This document shows positions 23,355 through 34,399 of a stretch of 64,000 bases of DNA, piece by piece. Each line of letters begins with the position of its first letter. Position 1 is the stretch's first letter. A program made the position numbers and the translations under genes. This DNA comes from Siphonodentalium dalli (taxonomy: Eukaryota > Mollusca > Scaphopoda > Gadilida > Siphonodentaliidae), in NCBI GenBank assembly GCA_032622095.1, contig CP136067.1, forward strand, positions 62,136,893 to 62,200,892, given 5' to 3'. The notes below the pieces were generated by a model. It was not told the origin of the DNA. It ran no database searches and worked only from the letters and a program-made list of their open reading frames with translations.

Positions 23355-24515
23355 TAAGCTTGCTAATTCTCGATGGGGAATCACGTGGTTTCGAGTTGAT
23401 GAATAGCACGCATATTCAAAAGGCCGAGGCGATCGCAAACGCGACCAGAAACGAGGAAACAGGTAACAAACTAGGAACATGATATACAAACTAGGAACAT
23501 GATATACAAACTAGGAACATGATATACAAACTAGGAACATGATGTACAAACTAGGAACATGATATACAAACTAGGAACATGATGTACAAACTAGGAACAT
23601 GATATACAAACTAGGAACATGATGTACAAACTAGGAACATGATATACAAACTAGGAACATGATATACAAACTAGGAACATGATATACAAACTAGGAACAT
23701 GATATACAAACTAGGAACATGATATACAAACTAGGAACATGATATACAAACTAGGAACATGATATACAAACTAGGAACATGATATACAAACTAGGAACAT
23801 GATATACAAACTAGGAACATGATATACAAACTAGGAACATGATATACAAACTAGGAACATGATGTACAAACTAGGAACATGATATACAAACTAGGAACAT
23901 GATGTACAAACTAGGAACATGATATACAAACTAGGAACATGATATACAAACTAGGAACATGATATACAAACTAGGAACATGATATACAAACTAGGAACAT
24001 GATATACAAACTAGGAACATGATGTACAAACTAGGAACATGATATACAAACTAGGAACATGATATACAAACTAGGAACATGATATACAAACTAGGAACAT
24101 GATATACAAAGTAGTATTTAGGCAGCTACGAGCATATGTTATACTATTTTTCAAACAAGCTGATACTTCATTTGTGTCCAAACTCTCAGTTGTTTGCTCT
24201 AACATTCTGACCAAAGTTGTCAGTCGAAGGATTCTCCTGGATGTATGGGCTGGTGTATTCCGCGAACCTCCGACTGCCAACTTTGGTCAGAATGTTATAT
24301 AAAACTACTGAGTATAATTTCCGAATAAATAAGGTATCAACTTGTTTTTAAAAATAAACTAGCATATGCTCGTAACAGTCAAAATGCTATGTTTTGTGTC
24401 AGTTCCTCATATATTTTGTGTTTTTGTGCGTTTGCACGCCATGGCCTAGGCCATTTTGAATGCGTGGTACTAACCAAGCTCGAAACCACGTGATTCCCCA
24501 CCGTGTAATTATCAG
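23355..24515. mobile_element. Foldback element with minisatellite core
   Basis: GGGGAATCACGTGGTTTCGA near 23373 faces its inverted copy TCGAAACCACGTGATTCCCC near 24480. CACGCATATTCAAAAGGCC faces GGCCATTTTGAATGCGTGG. Further inside, ACGAGCATATG (24127) faces CATATGCTCGT (24364), and ACATTCTGACCAAAGTTG (24203) faces CAACTTTGGTCAGAATGT (24278), so the right half is a nested hairpin. A 32-copy minisatellite fills the left half. No coding sequence. Confidence 0.7.
23466..24110 (+). repeat. 20-bp minisatellite, 32 copies
   Basis: The unit is ACAAACTAGGAACATGATAT, repeated head to tail 32 times plus a partial copy. The only variable base is an A/G in GATRT; G occurs in units 4, 6, 8, 20, 22 and 28. 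There are no spacers, so this is not a CRISPR array. Confidence 0.97.
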
Positions 24516-24683
24516 CAACTGATCAAACAATAGTTCCAATTGCAGCTTGGTAAATCTCCTCTCTGTGTATCTAATTTTAAAATATGTCAACTCTAGTTGA
24601 ATTGCAGCTTAATACCAGATATGTCACGGACAAAACTTCAGCAGTGATTCTATATAGTCACGATTGAGTTCACTGTCCTGAGT

Positions 24684-24730
24684 AGTCCAAGTCTTCTCTT
24701 AGCCGGTTTTAGTAGGAGAAGACTTGGACT
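24684..24730. other. Perfect 15-bp hairpin
   Basis: AGTCCAAGTCTTCTC and GAGAAGACTTGGACT are exact complements separated by 17 bases. No arm sharing with other elements noticed. Confidence 0.6.
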
Positions 24731-25565
24731 ATGTCCTGAGATAATGTTATCAACTTAAAACTAAAAATGTATTACAGCCAAATAGTCAAACACATGTTCG
24801 GTTCATGTAATTGCAGGGGGAATGATATTTCACGGATATGTACACATGTATAATTTTTGTTGTTTTAATTTGATGCATATAGTGCTAGTGTGTGCAGTAG
24901 CTATCATCTTCTGAATTGTTACTGTATTTGTCCACTACATCGATGTATTAGAATTTCTATTTAGCAGTGTGGAATTTGATCACCAGGCCGACCTTGCATA
25001 TTCTCATCATGCACGACCTGGAAATGATAATACATGTATGTGGTAGACACATATATACCTATCAGTCAGTATTTGAATTATTTTATTTTTTTTGCTAGTT
25101 TGAAAGTTGTAGATTCCCGAAAATGCCAAATGCATCGTTATTGGGCATAAATGATCCATTTGCGTTCAACCGAACCAATCGAACAGCTAACGGGCGCACC
25201 GGGATAAGCACGTTGAATCCTCACCGATATAGCAACACCTTGCTGCGATTCCCACATGCGTGTCATCTTGAGCTACGGTGTTATTGACACACCCATTTTC
25301 AATATTGAGCTGAGGACATGAAGATTATATCAATTTCATATTCTAGAGATAATGCAGATCGTTTCCATTACTAAAAGAAAATTCACCTGCACGTGGAAGT
25401 CAATATCCATTTTAGCCTCTCAACACTGCGCTCGTGATTAGGTTTTGAGAGAGAGAAATCGATGGATGGACGATGCATGATAACGCTCGTGAAAAACTAA
25501 CTCGCCCCTAAGAAAATCCTTTCTAACAAATGATGTCAGACCGCTCCGGCGATACATCCCCGTGT
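24731..25565. other. Anonymous interval
   Basis: No gene, RNA or transposon recognised. Confidence 0.3.
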
Positions 25566-25566
25566 C

Positions 25567-25568
<2 letters not shown>

Positions 25569-25647
<79 letters not shown>

Positions 25648-25677
25648 CTCTTCTCTCTCTCTCTCTTTCTCTCTCTT

Positions 25678-25751
<74 letters not shown>
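25569..25751. repeat. Long CT/GA microsatellite
   Basis: About 180 bp of CT dinucleotides with a few TTTT and GAT interruptions (near 25644, 25667 and 25678). The Ser-Leu and Arg-Glu ORFs on its two strands are artefacts. Confidence 0.98.
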
Positions 25752-25752
<1 letters not shown>

Positions 25753-25946
25753 GAATAAAAAAACAAAAAATAAGTGTCCTCTCATGTTCTTCAGATATGA
25801 TATCATGGGTATATTAATTGCACTTTTAAAAAGTTTATTTTACAGAAGTTCTTGATTCCTAAAAACAGCGAAAATTTAAATATTTTCATTCCATAAAAGT
25901 ATAGCAAATGGGGTTACAATTTCCAAAGAGATACAATTATTTTTAA

Positions 25947-26197
25947 CCCTTCCGTGACGGGAGCTGCGCTGGTGCAGCATTAAATACATTGTGTCAATGC
26001 ATTCTCTTATATAGGCGAATCTCCTATAGGGAGCCTCGCATATAAGAGAATGCAATGGCTTATAAGATTAAGGTAAATATTGTTAGGCAAATGCATTCTC
26101 TTATATGCGAGGTGCCGTGTGGGCGAATCGCATATATAAGAGAATGCATTGGCACAAGGTATTCGCAAAATTTCAGGAAGCTCCAGTCATGAAAGGG
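25947..26197. mobile_element. TTAA-flanked MITE with CCC ends, family C
   Basis: Flanked by TTAA at 25943-25946 and 26198-26201. Ends CCCTTCCGTGACGGGAGCT and AGCTCCAGTCATGAAAGGG are imperfect inverted repeats. TTAA targets plus CCC/GGG ends are the hallmark of piggyBac-group elements, so this 251-bp non-coding element is probably a piggyBac-related MITE. Inside are two hairpins built from TGCATTCTCTTATAT and its complement. The outer part recurs in the repeat at 46058-46870. Confidence 0.8.
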
Positions 26198-26499
26198 TTA
26201 AAATTTAAATATCAGGAAATGTTGGCAAAACGTGAATAAATGTATACATCTCGATCTGCCGACAGCTATCGTTTCCAGGGGCACCTGCACGAGGTGTCAG
26301 TATGACCCCTTAGTGTAATCGTTTGCCGCGCTTATAGCATATTCCTCTTTTCTTTTGGGGTTTAATGCAAAAATAATTAATAAATTATATATACAAGGAG
26401 ATAACAAACAACAAATACACGACAATGGTTTAACTAAAAGCTCAATGGCGAACTAATTGAGTGATATAATCTAAGTATTCTAGAATGCCAATTTGGTTC

Positions 26500-26845
26500 T
26501 CACTGAATACTCTCTTGAAATGTCTGAGGTTGAACCCTGCCGCCGCCAGTAAATTGCAGTGTGGTTGATTCTGTGTATGCCTTCTCTTTCTTAATGTGGT
26601 GGATCATGTCGAATATATTTGGTTTTGATGCTGCTATGAAACTTTGAAGCTTTCTCACAACTGTGCAACCCTTCGACGTGGTTTTTGGTTTGGGGCCGGT
26701 TGTGTTGTAGTGATTCCACATGGTACGACCTTCGTCCACTGCGCAGTCACATAATCTGAGAACTTTGTCACGCGGTCGTCGATTGGGCGGTATTTTGTTT
26801 CCAGGTATTCTTCCCATTCATCCAGTATATTGGACTTATTTGATT
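26500..26845 (-). pseudogene. MULE-like transposase C-terminal remnant
   Basis: The minus strand reads MWNHYNTTGPKPKTT, VVRKLQSFIAASKPNIFDMI, HHIKKEKAYTESTTLQFTGG. This fits the family pattern (W-N ... T-N-N-x-x-E-x-W-H ... HP-x-I-x-x-x-I-x-x-L-K-x-E) seen at the C-terminus of MULE-type transposase-domain proteins in invertebrates; the usual TNN-E-WH motif is degraded here. Upstream, in another frame, lies DEWEEYLETKYRPIDDRVTK, so at least one frameshift is present. The catalytic region is missing. The match is from memory of the family pattern, so the clade is uncertain. Confidence 0.5.
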
Positions 26846-26939
26846 CTGAAATAAGCCCAGAGGACTAATATCCAGTGTTCCGTTGGATGGCGCGGGCGAC
26901 AGTGAAACACATTATAAAGACAGTGTATATGGTTCTGCA

Positions 26940-27200
26940 ACATACCACGATATATCTATTATTATTTATTTATTTAATTTTTTAAAATAATTTTTTTGAA
27001 AAACTAACGCCGTTGTAACCTCCACCAGGGTACCTCGAGTAACCAAACCAAATTTGGTTAAAATCAGGAGAAAAATCAATCCGACCAGACATATAGACAG
27101 ACATAAACCTGGTTTAAACCTACATTGCCGGTCCAGCCAAACCTGGTCATTCAGTAACCAGCTAATTGACAACTCGATTCGGTGATATGAGCATGCAATG
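26940..27200 (-). repeat. Dispersed mollusc-type repeat, inverted
   Basis: The reverse complement contains TATGTCTGTCTATATGTCTG, AACCAAATTTGGTTTGGTTA and CGAGGTACCCTGGTGG, related to 27490-27610, 52430-52560 and 62060-62160. Confidence 0.6.
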
Positions 27201-27479
27201 CAGTCAAACTATCGTCTTACCAATCGGACCAAAAGACAAGTCGATATAATGGTTATTGACACGTCATAAATTATCGCGAACGCGTTCACGCTCATTGGAT
27301 TTATTCAGTGAGAAACAAGTATCGCACATGGACCATTAATTTGATCTCATTCTGGGTTTAAATCAATCGGCAAAGGGCATGTCTCTCAACACGAGTTTCA
27401 CGCGCTGTTCATCACTTTGTTTGTGATAGTTTTCTGCAAGATGCTTCACCAGCAAAGACAAAATTTTGTGTATTTACAT

Positions 27480-27790
27480 GTATATCTGTATATATTAAAG
27501 GGTATATGATCTGTCTATCTGTATGTCCGTTTGTCTGTTCGCAACTGTTCTCCCATGTCCTTGGTCCGATTTCAACCAAATCAAGTGTGGTGAATCGGAT
27601 GGTATAACGGCATTAGGTTTTTAAAATTTTGATTTAAAAATAAGAAAATTTTAATTAAAAAAAATAAAAAATTGTGTTGTTAAATTGAGGAAGGAGTTGA
27701 ATCTAACAAGAAACAAAATTTTAAATTTAAATTAATATATGTTTGTTTTAAATTTAATTAAAATTTGTTTTTAAATTAAAATGTTCAAAT
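27480..27790 (+). repeat. Dispersed mollusc-type repeat with AT-rich tail
   Basis: GTCTATCTGTATGTCCGTTT and CCGATTTCAACCAAATC are followed by about 180 bp of A/T-only-like sequence (TTTAAATTTAAATTAAT). The same combination occurs at 52430-52670. Confidence 0.6.
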
Positions 27791-27794
27791 GATC

Positions 27795-28318
27795 AAAATG
27801 TGCGCAAATGTGTCGCAAGGCTCCCATCGCACAAAGGGACCACAGGCCCCTCTGACGCTGAACAAAAGCTCCATAATCGAGTCAATCCTGGACCAAGAGG
27901 TCAGACAAGTAAAGGCAATTTTCTTATGAGTGCACACCAGAAGCGGGATTTGAACTGTTGGAAGTGGACAACAATGCAGAGGGACAGCTTTCAATCAATA
28001 AATATATTACATGCGTTGCTTTTTTCCCCAATGTCTTAAATTTCCCGCCATGCAGAAAATCAAAATGTTCCCAGGTTTTGACTGGTGGAATATTTGGGGC
28101 GTAGCCAGAGTAGAGCTTTGTGGCACGATCTACATAAAAAAAAGTTATCAAATTTGACTCATATAGCAATATAAGTTTAAGATCGCAAACTATGTGTATG
28201 GCATATCTGGTCATGCAGTAGCATCGTTTTGGTGTCAAAATTAAAACGTTGAACCCTTCAAATGAATTCGTAGAAAACACCAGTATTTGTGATTGCCACA
28301 AGCCAAAAACAAGCGTAT
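27795..28318. other. Anonymous interval
   Basis: Short ORFs on both strands, none recognised. Confidence 0.3.
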
Positions 28319-28319
28319 G

Positions 28320-28720
28320 ACTAGAGTTGTTGCGGCTATGTACACAAATGTCAAAAGCATAATGAGATATCAAGGACATCTTTCTGGTGTATTTAATATT
28401 GAATAGGGCACACATCAAGGGAGCGTGTTGTCACATATTAAACGAACGTGCCAGCTCACCAGAAGGGCTTCCTATAGACACTATTCATATTCATGTCCAA
28501 CAATTGCAGATGATGCATGCATCCTGTCATATTCCGACGGTGGGTTGAAGAGACTGTTGGAAACTTGCTGCAATTATAGTAAACTGTGGAAATTTGATTA
28601 TTCGTTTGTCAAAAGTGAAATAGTCGTCTTCTGTAAGAGCAGTACATGTAAAAGCTCTAACGGCAACACTGATGAATCAAAATGGCTTTTTGGACCACAC
28701 CCTTTAAAGGTAGCTTAAAA
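28320..28720 (+). pseudogene. LINE reverse transcriptase fragment
   Basis: The plus strand reads RVVAAMYTNVKSIMRYQGHL, then a TAG stop, GTHQGSVLSHI, and CPTIADDACILSYSDGGLKR, LLETCCNYSKLWKFDY, KSEIVVF. The QGSVLS block and the ADD catalytic motif in the expected order identify non-LTR reverse-transcriptase palm sequence. About 30-40 residues are lost between them. Nothing in frame follows 28718. It is of a different family from the L2-type copies. Confidence 0.75.
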
Positions 28721-28724
28721 GGTT

Positions 28725-29965
28725 ATTCATGTAATTTGAATCTTAGATGATTTCCAGAAAGGTTGGTTCTGTTTGGCGAGGTACCGTAAACTTCGAATTC
28801 TAACTCACGTGACTGCCAAGATGGGACAAAATATAACTTACACTTCGTGTTATCAAAACATTGTTACACTGATCTATACTGTGATAGTTCTGTTTATCCA
28901 TGCATTTCAAAACGGCAATCAACTGAAAAAGGTGGCGAATTTATCCTTACATTGGGGTACTTCGCCACCCATGGGAGTTTATGTTTTAATGATGTACATC
29001 AACCCTGAATTTTGTTCAGTGAAGGAACATAATTATTAGAACAATCAATATATCATCACAGAGCAAACATTTAACAATATTAGTCCCCGTCAGAACTTAA
29101 TTATTCACATGTCTCATATATGAATAGAGCTATATCGTACGAGTAATACATTATACAAACCAAACTTGGAACTCTATGCACTGTACCCAGTCGGACCCTT
29201 TGTAGACTATCCATTCCATTAATTTCACAATTAAATGTCCAACTGTAGCACTGTCACTATCATTGCATCATTATTTTTCATTATATAGAGTCCTTGCTAT
29301 AGGCCTAACCATGATCACTGACCGCGACACTTTTATCAACCGTACTGAGTACTGATATTGAAACTTTCAATCACGAGTCACCTTAATTAGTGCTGGTCGA
29401 TATCCTATAGTCTCAAATATGTTATGCTGTCATTTTGATCTCACATGCACGTTGCACGCACAAATTCAATGCAGAAAGAAGCTTTCAATTTTCACTCAGA
29501 CAAATCCACACATTCATGCATTCCAAAGGTATATGTGTTTGTTTGTTTTTTTGGGATGCTGCCCTTTTTCGGGATTCTATATGCAACAACTGTCTTCAAT
29601 ATTATTTGTCGTGCGGGTTTCATTGACCAAACAACTGAAATATTTTGCGAAGTTACCCACGGTTGGCGAAGTTACCGCCATTTACGGTATTCAATATTAT
29701 GTATGTGCCTTGTCGCCTCCGAAATAGGCGTTTTGATTCCATATATGCTTGGAACGTACAAATTGGTAGCCCCTTTCGGGCGCCCGTTTGATATCCAACA
29801 CCTCCGACATTGACGCATATCTGCATGTAAACTTTTCAGTTCTTATAGTTCTAATAGGATTTCGAGAATTTTTGCATTTTCTGAAATTTTGGGCTCGCTT
29901 CTCTTGATGCAGAGTTAAGGATGTCCACTATACATGTATATAATGCGTCAAGTGTTCGATGTCCT
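28725..29965. other. Anonymous interval with overlapping ORFs
   Basis: 29419-29813 is open in several frames at once. The longest (29445-29813, 122 aa) has hydrophobic stretches (VYVFVCFFGMLPFFGILYA) but no family I recognise. Without conserved motif or splice context I do not call a gene. Confidence 0.3.
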
Positions 29966-29969
29966 TGTT

Positions 29970-30670
29970 TCAAGCTTCTGGAATTGTCGCCTCAAAGCTT
30001 CCTGAATCCTGATATGCCGATATGTTAATCTTCGACCAGTTTACGGCGGGGTCGATAGGGGGTGCGCTGGTCTTAGATTGGATAATGAACGAATGACATG
30101 GTGCATTGCACAGCCTGTGATTTGAAGTGTTTAGTGCTTCATCCGAAATTATTTCGATCTTTTCAACCAGATCCATCTTACATTGTGCGACTACTATGTG
30201 ATCTATCAACGATGGCGAGTGTTCCGGGTTATACGGCACGAACGAGTACATATAGTATAGGATCCAAACATGTGTTTAGTGTTACCTGGGACTACTATAC
30301 ACGAGAGATTGTAGAGAATGTGAGTTTAGGAATGACTTGAACATTTTCGACCTGCTAGCACGTTTGGGCCACTCTTTCTCTGCGTTTTCTATGTCGGGAA
30401 TATGTGGGCATTAAAATCTCCCATAATGAGTACAGTACCTTGAGATGAGTGCTCGAACATAAAATTACTCAGAGAAGTAATACAGTCAGTGTACTCTTCG
30501 TCAGAATAAGTTGTGTTTGGGAGATATACCTCCACAATGTATGCAAATTCTTCAAATCCTAATCGAAGTTTCACGCCAATCAGACGCTCGTGTTCTAATA
30601 GCATATGAGTGAAGCATGAGCGATGCTTCTTATTAATAAGAATGGCGACTCCGTCTTTGATATCCCACAT
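29970..30670 (-). pseudogene. LINE apurinic-type endonuclease remnant
   Basis: On the minus strand the first block (30670-30389) reads DGVAILINKKHRSCF, LEHERLIGVKLRL, YIVEVYLPNTTYSDEEY and VLIMGDFNAHI. GDFNAH is the signature of the APE-type endonuclease of LINEs. After a frame change, 30251-29970 continues with YSFVPYNPEHSPSLIDHIVV and SDEALNTSNHR, the domain's C-terminal SLIDHI and S-(D/N)-H blocks. The enzyme nicks target DNA for reverse transcription. The copy is frameshifted, and no reverse transcriptase follows on this strand. Confidence 0.82.
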
Positions 30671-31016
30671 ATTATGACGTACATCGAAAAGAGAAAACGT
30701 TCAATGTTTCGGCCGTTATGCAATCTCACCTTGCAAAAAACAGTCCCGGAATTGCTCGTGATGCGTTTTTTTAGATGCTACATTCGGTGGCGCAAAAGCT
30801 ACTTAATTTTCATCCGAATTAATTCAAATTCTTAGCGATCGACAGCTCTCGCATTTCAAAACCTTTATTCACACTTCTCATTTTCAAAGACACTTGTATG
30901 GAAGCAAGCCTGTCAAGTAACCTCCATCTTTCATTACAAAAATGAGTGGACTCCTCGTGATAATTAAAATTCCGAGTTAACCAGATTGATGCGGGTTCAC
31001 GATATATAGATATGCA

Positions 31017-31400
31017 ATGTCTGACCTCTGGAAAACTTGTGCGAAATATCCTGCCGAGAAAAGGTCATTTATCTTAGTAGCTCAGATTATTTTTATTTTG
31101 GCCAGGTTTTCTAAAGGCGTGTGCACTCTATGCAGAATAATGTGTCATGATTTGATAGTCCATATAGCTGGCCCCGGTAAGGAATATAATATATGGTACA
31201 AATTTATTGACTGTTTTGGTGTACCGATTGCTTTGTACACATTGATAATCTTCAACCGGCGGACCAAATGACAAATATACATGCTCATCAATGGATTAGA
31301 TTCTTTGCTAAAACAACGCATTCCTTGTAGAACACGTATCTTACACAGACGTCCCAAGATTCTATCACAAACACTTAATGAATTTCTACTGTTCAATATC
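31017..31400 (+). pseudogene. Possible LINE C-terminal remnant
   Basis: GVCTLCRIMCHDLIVHI followed by IWYKFIDCFGVPIALYTLII resembles the cysteine/histidine knuckle and following helix region after LINE reverse transcriptases. The frame stops at 31271 and weak similarity continues to about 31400. It may belong with the reverse-transcriptase fragment at 28320-28720, with the same orientation and similar decay. Weak evidence. Confidence 0.35.
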
Positions 31401-31421
31401 TATGAAAATGTCCCGTTCTTT

Positions 31422-31426
<5 letters not shown>

Positions 31427-31455
<29 letters not shown>
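31427..31455. repeat. TA microsatellite
   Basis: Continuous TA dinucleotides. Confidence 0.95.
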
Positions 31456-31458
<3 letters not shown>

Positions 31459-31819
31459 GAAAGTGTGGAGGGCACTGGCACAGGTCGGTTATCCGATTTC
31501 TTATGTAATTATTTCTATGGAACTAGCTAAATTTTGTTAGGTTGTGTCGGAAATTGACATAAAATATTGTGTTGAGCACAAACAAAGGATAATGATGTTG
31601 AAATTGCTAAAAAGCTAATTGAACTGCGTGTTAATCAAGGTCTGAGTCTAGATCGAACGAGCATATCTCTCAAACTGGGATTTTTCTTGTAGGCAATAAT
31701 CACCCGTTTGTCGAGAGGCTCGGTCAATTTAGTGTTTAATAATGCAAAGTTTTTTCTGTATATATATATATTGTCAAAATAATCCATTATTGTTATTATG
31801 TTATTGCATGAGCATGTAT

Positions 31820-33338
31820 TATAATTTAGTGACGACATAAGCATGCCGTTTGGACTTGGATAGATGTTCAAAACTGACAATGAACAAAGGTTATATAACA
31901 ACAACAAACAGGTTGAAAGTCGGGGGAGAAATAAAACAGTTCGGTCTAGCCGAAATATTTAAATATCTATATGTATAGAATATATAATTTGGAGATATTG
32001 CACATGATAAGATGAAAGCAAAAATTGTAAACGAGTATGACAGACGCGTACGTCGTCAAGTTATCAAGATCAGAACTTAATGCTAAGAATAAAATGCTAT
32101 AAACCCATATTAGCAGTACCCGTGATGTCCTACAGGTTTGGAATAGTAAATTGGTACATGTCTGAAATTAGGAAAATCGACAGGAAAACTAGGAAGCTGA
32201 TGGCATTGCATGTTATGCATGGCACAAATGCTGATGCACATAGGAATTATATGGCATGCAATTTAACATCGGGGGAGGGGGCGGAGGACTGATCGAAATA
32301 GAATAAGTGTGGTCGCAGACTTGGACTAGATCCAGCAATCATACAAAAATTAGAAGTGTGGAGTACCACGAAAGCACCAAAGTAAAGCTCAATAACGAAA
32401 CAATCACAGCAATTTAAAGATCAGTATAAGTTTAACAACACACACAACAATCGGCTAGAAATATTCAAAATGAAATGAAGAAAAAAGTTAATGAAAAGCG
32501 ACAACAGATATTTACTGACAAAGTGATGCACGACCAACATGCAATGTGTATGAATGGTATAAATATTGACCAATTAAGTTGCGTCATATCGCTGGCTGCT
32601 GCAAGTTGGTTTAAAAGCTGAGACTGAAGCTACACTAATTGCAAATCAAGATCAAGCTAATATGCAAAAACAGATCATGAAAAAGGACAGCAATTAAAAT
32701 TGCCGGGTAAGACACATTGGTCCAGAGACGGTTGAGCACAAAATATCAGCTTGCTCAGTAGTCGCACCAATCGATTACACATCGAGACACTACAATGTTG
32801 CAAGGCGTGTGCACTGGACAACATGTACAAATAATGGTGCAGATGTTGGTCCCAAGTGCAGGAATACCGACCACAAAATGTTACCACCAAAAATACATTT
32901 ACAATTATTTGGGACACAAAAGTGCATTCAGACAGGACTATTCATTGTAACCGACCAGACATCATCGTAAAATACAAAGATAGAGGAAACATGTTTACTC
33001 TGGATATTTCTTTCCCCAGCGACTATAACATCGTTCAAAAAGAAACGGAAAAGCTCAAAAAGTACGTGGACCTCCAACTCGAGTGTAAGCGAATGTGGTG
33101 TCTTAAGACCAATGTCATTCCCACCGTCATAGGGGCTACAGGGTAGTCACAAAACATGTCGTAAACGGGTTTGCCCAAAATAACACCATATCTTACCCCT
33201 GTTCAACTTCATGATGACAGCAAGAAATAGTCCATAGCGAATAATGTGCTAACTGGTATAGCATATCTGTATAGCCTCAAAGAGAGGGGTCACATTTTAT
33301 ACTTCATGTAATAAAATAATAATAATAATAATAATAAC
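31820..33338 (+). mobile_element. REL-endonuclease LINE, decayed copy 1
   Basis: Recognisable blocks, with several frameshifts: NDISMPFGLD and IKQFGLAEIFKYL (palm/thumb), DKMKAKIVNEYDRRVR, PVMSYRFGIVNWYMSEIRKI, DRKTRKLMALH, LKAETEATLIANQDQA, ETVEHKISAC (zinc knuckle), then RPDIIVKYKDRG and LDISFPSDYNIVQKETEK, the PD-(D/E)xK-like endonuclease, and a stop at 33144-33146. This architecture (RT, CCHC, restriction-like endonuclease at the C-terminus) is that of R2/R4/Dong-type LINEs. The 3' UTR ends in an AAT microsatellite at 33311-33337. Confidence 0.8.
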
Positions 33339-34361
33339 TAGACACGAAAACAAGAAAGTTATTAACAGCCAATGGCATGCATGACAGTAAGGCAGATGTG
33401 GACAGGATATAGTTACCAAGAAAAGATGGTGGCAGAGGTTTAATTGAGTTGACGAGTGCCTATAAAGTGGCAGTGGTTGGTCTTGATAGGTATATCAGGA
33501 ATAGCAGTGGTGTGTACATAAAATACCTTCAACGAAAATCAACGAACAAGAGTATGATAGCACTGCGACATTCAGATGGTTGCAGAATGCAGACTTGAAG
33601 GCTTGAAGGCTCAGACCGAGGCTCTTTTTATTGCTGCTCAAGATCAGGCCATTAGTACCCGTTACTACCAAAACAAGATCCTTCGGATGAATATTGATCC
33701 TACATGTAGAGTATGCCACCAACACCCTGAGACAGTAGAACATATTATATCTGCTTGCCCAAGATTAGCGAGTTCAGAATACCTTGAACGCCATAATAAC
33801 GTTGGGCGATATGTTCATTGGTCCATTTGTAAGCATTATAACATGCAATCTGCAGAGACATGGTATGAACACTCTCCTCAGAATGTAATGTCTAGAGACA
33901 ATATTACAGTCATTTGGGACACCCAGGTTCACACTGACCGAACCATCTCGTGTCGCAGACCAGACATAATCGTCAAGAACAGGGACGACAAACGTGTCTG
34001 CTCATAGATGTTTCGATCCCAAGTGACTATAATGTCATCCAAAAAGAAACAGAAAAGTTCAGGAAGTATATTGACCTACAAATAGAGGTGAGTCGTATGT
34101 GGAAAATGAAAACTTCCATCATACCTATAGTGATTGATGCAACTGGGGCAGTGAGCAACAATATTAGCAAATGGCTAGCCCTACTTTCTACCTCCATAGA
34201 TGTTGCTCACCTACAGAACACTGCACTTATAAATTGACACTGCCAGAATACTGCGCAAAATAACATCCATGCATACTGTGTAATGAGTATTGCTACGGCT
34301 GTGGCTCAGCCGCCAATACACCATTTATACACCTCCAAGAGAGTAACCTTATGGAAAAAAC

Positions 34362-34397
<36 letters not shown>

Positions 34398-34398
34398 T
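33338..34398 (+). mobile_element. REL-endonuclease LINE, copy 2, inserted in the tail of copy 1
   Basis: It begins with LDTKTRKLLTANGMHDSKAD immediately after the AAT tail of copy 1, and is therefore 5'-truncated. It continues PRKDGGRGLIELTSAYK, LKAQTEALFIAAQDQAIS, the knuckle CRVCHQHPETVEHIISAC (C-x2-C-x8-H-x4-C), HNNVGRYVHWSICKHYN, RRPDIIVKN, then after a frameshift near 33990 LIDVSIPSDYNVIQKETEKF and KTSIIPIVIDATGAVSNN, stopping at 34237. It has one in-frame TAG near 33411 and further frameshifts, but is less decayed than copy 1. The 3' UTR ends with an AAT tail at about 34361-34398. Confidence 0.82.
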
Positions 34399-34399
34399 A

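Noticed and set aside
23466-24110. Regular short repeats that could look like a CRISPR array
   Set aside because: Units are head to tail with no spacers, and the context is a eukaryotic repeat region.
25536-25766. ORFs of alternating Arg-Glu and Ser-Leu
   Set aside because: Pure translation of the CT/GA microsatellite.
27940-27960. GGGATTTGAACTG, tRNA T-arm-like
   Set aside because: T-stem does not pair and no acceptor stem is found.
29419-29813. Up to 122-aa ORF with hydrophobic stretches
   Set aside because: Several overlapping frames are open together and no family or splice context is visible.
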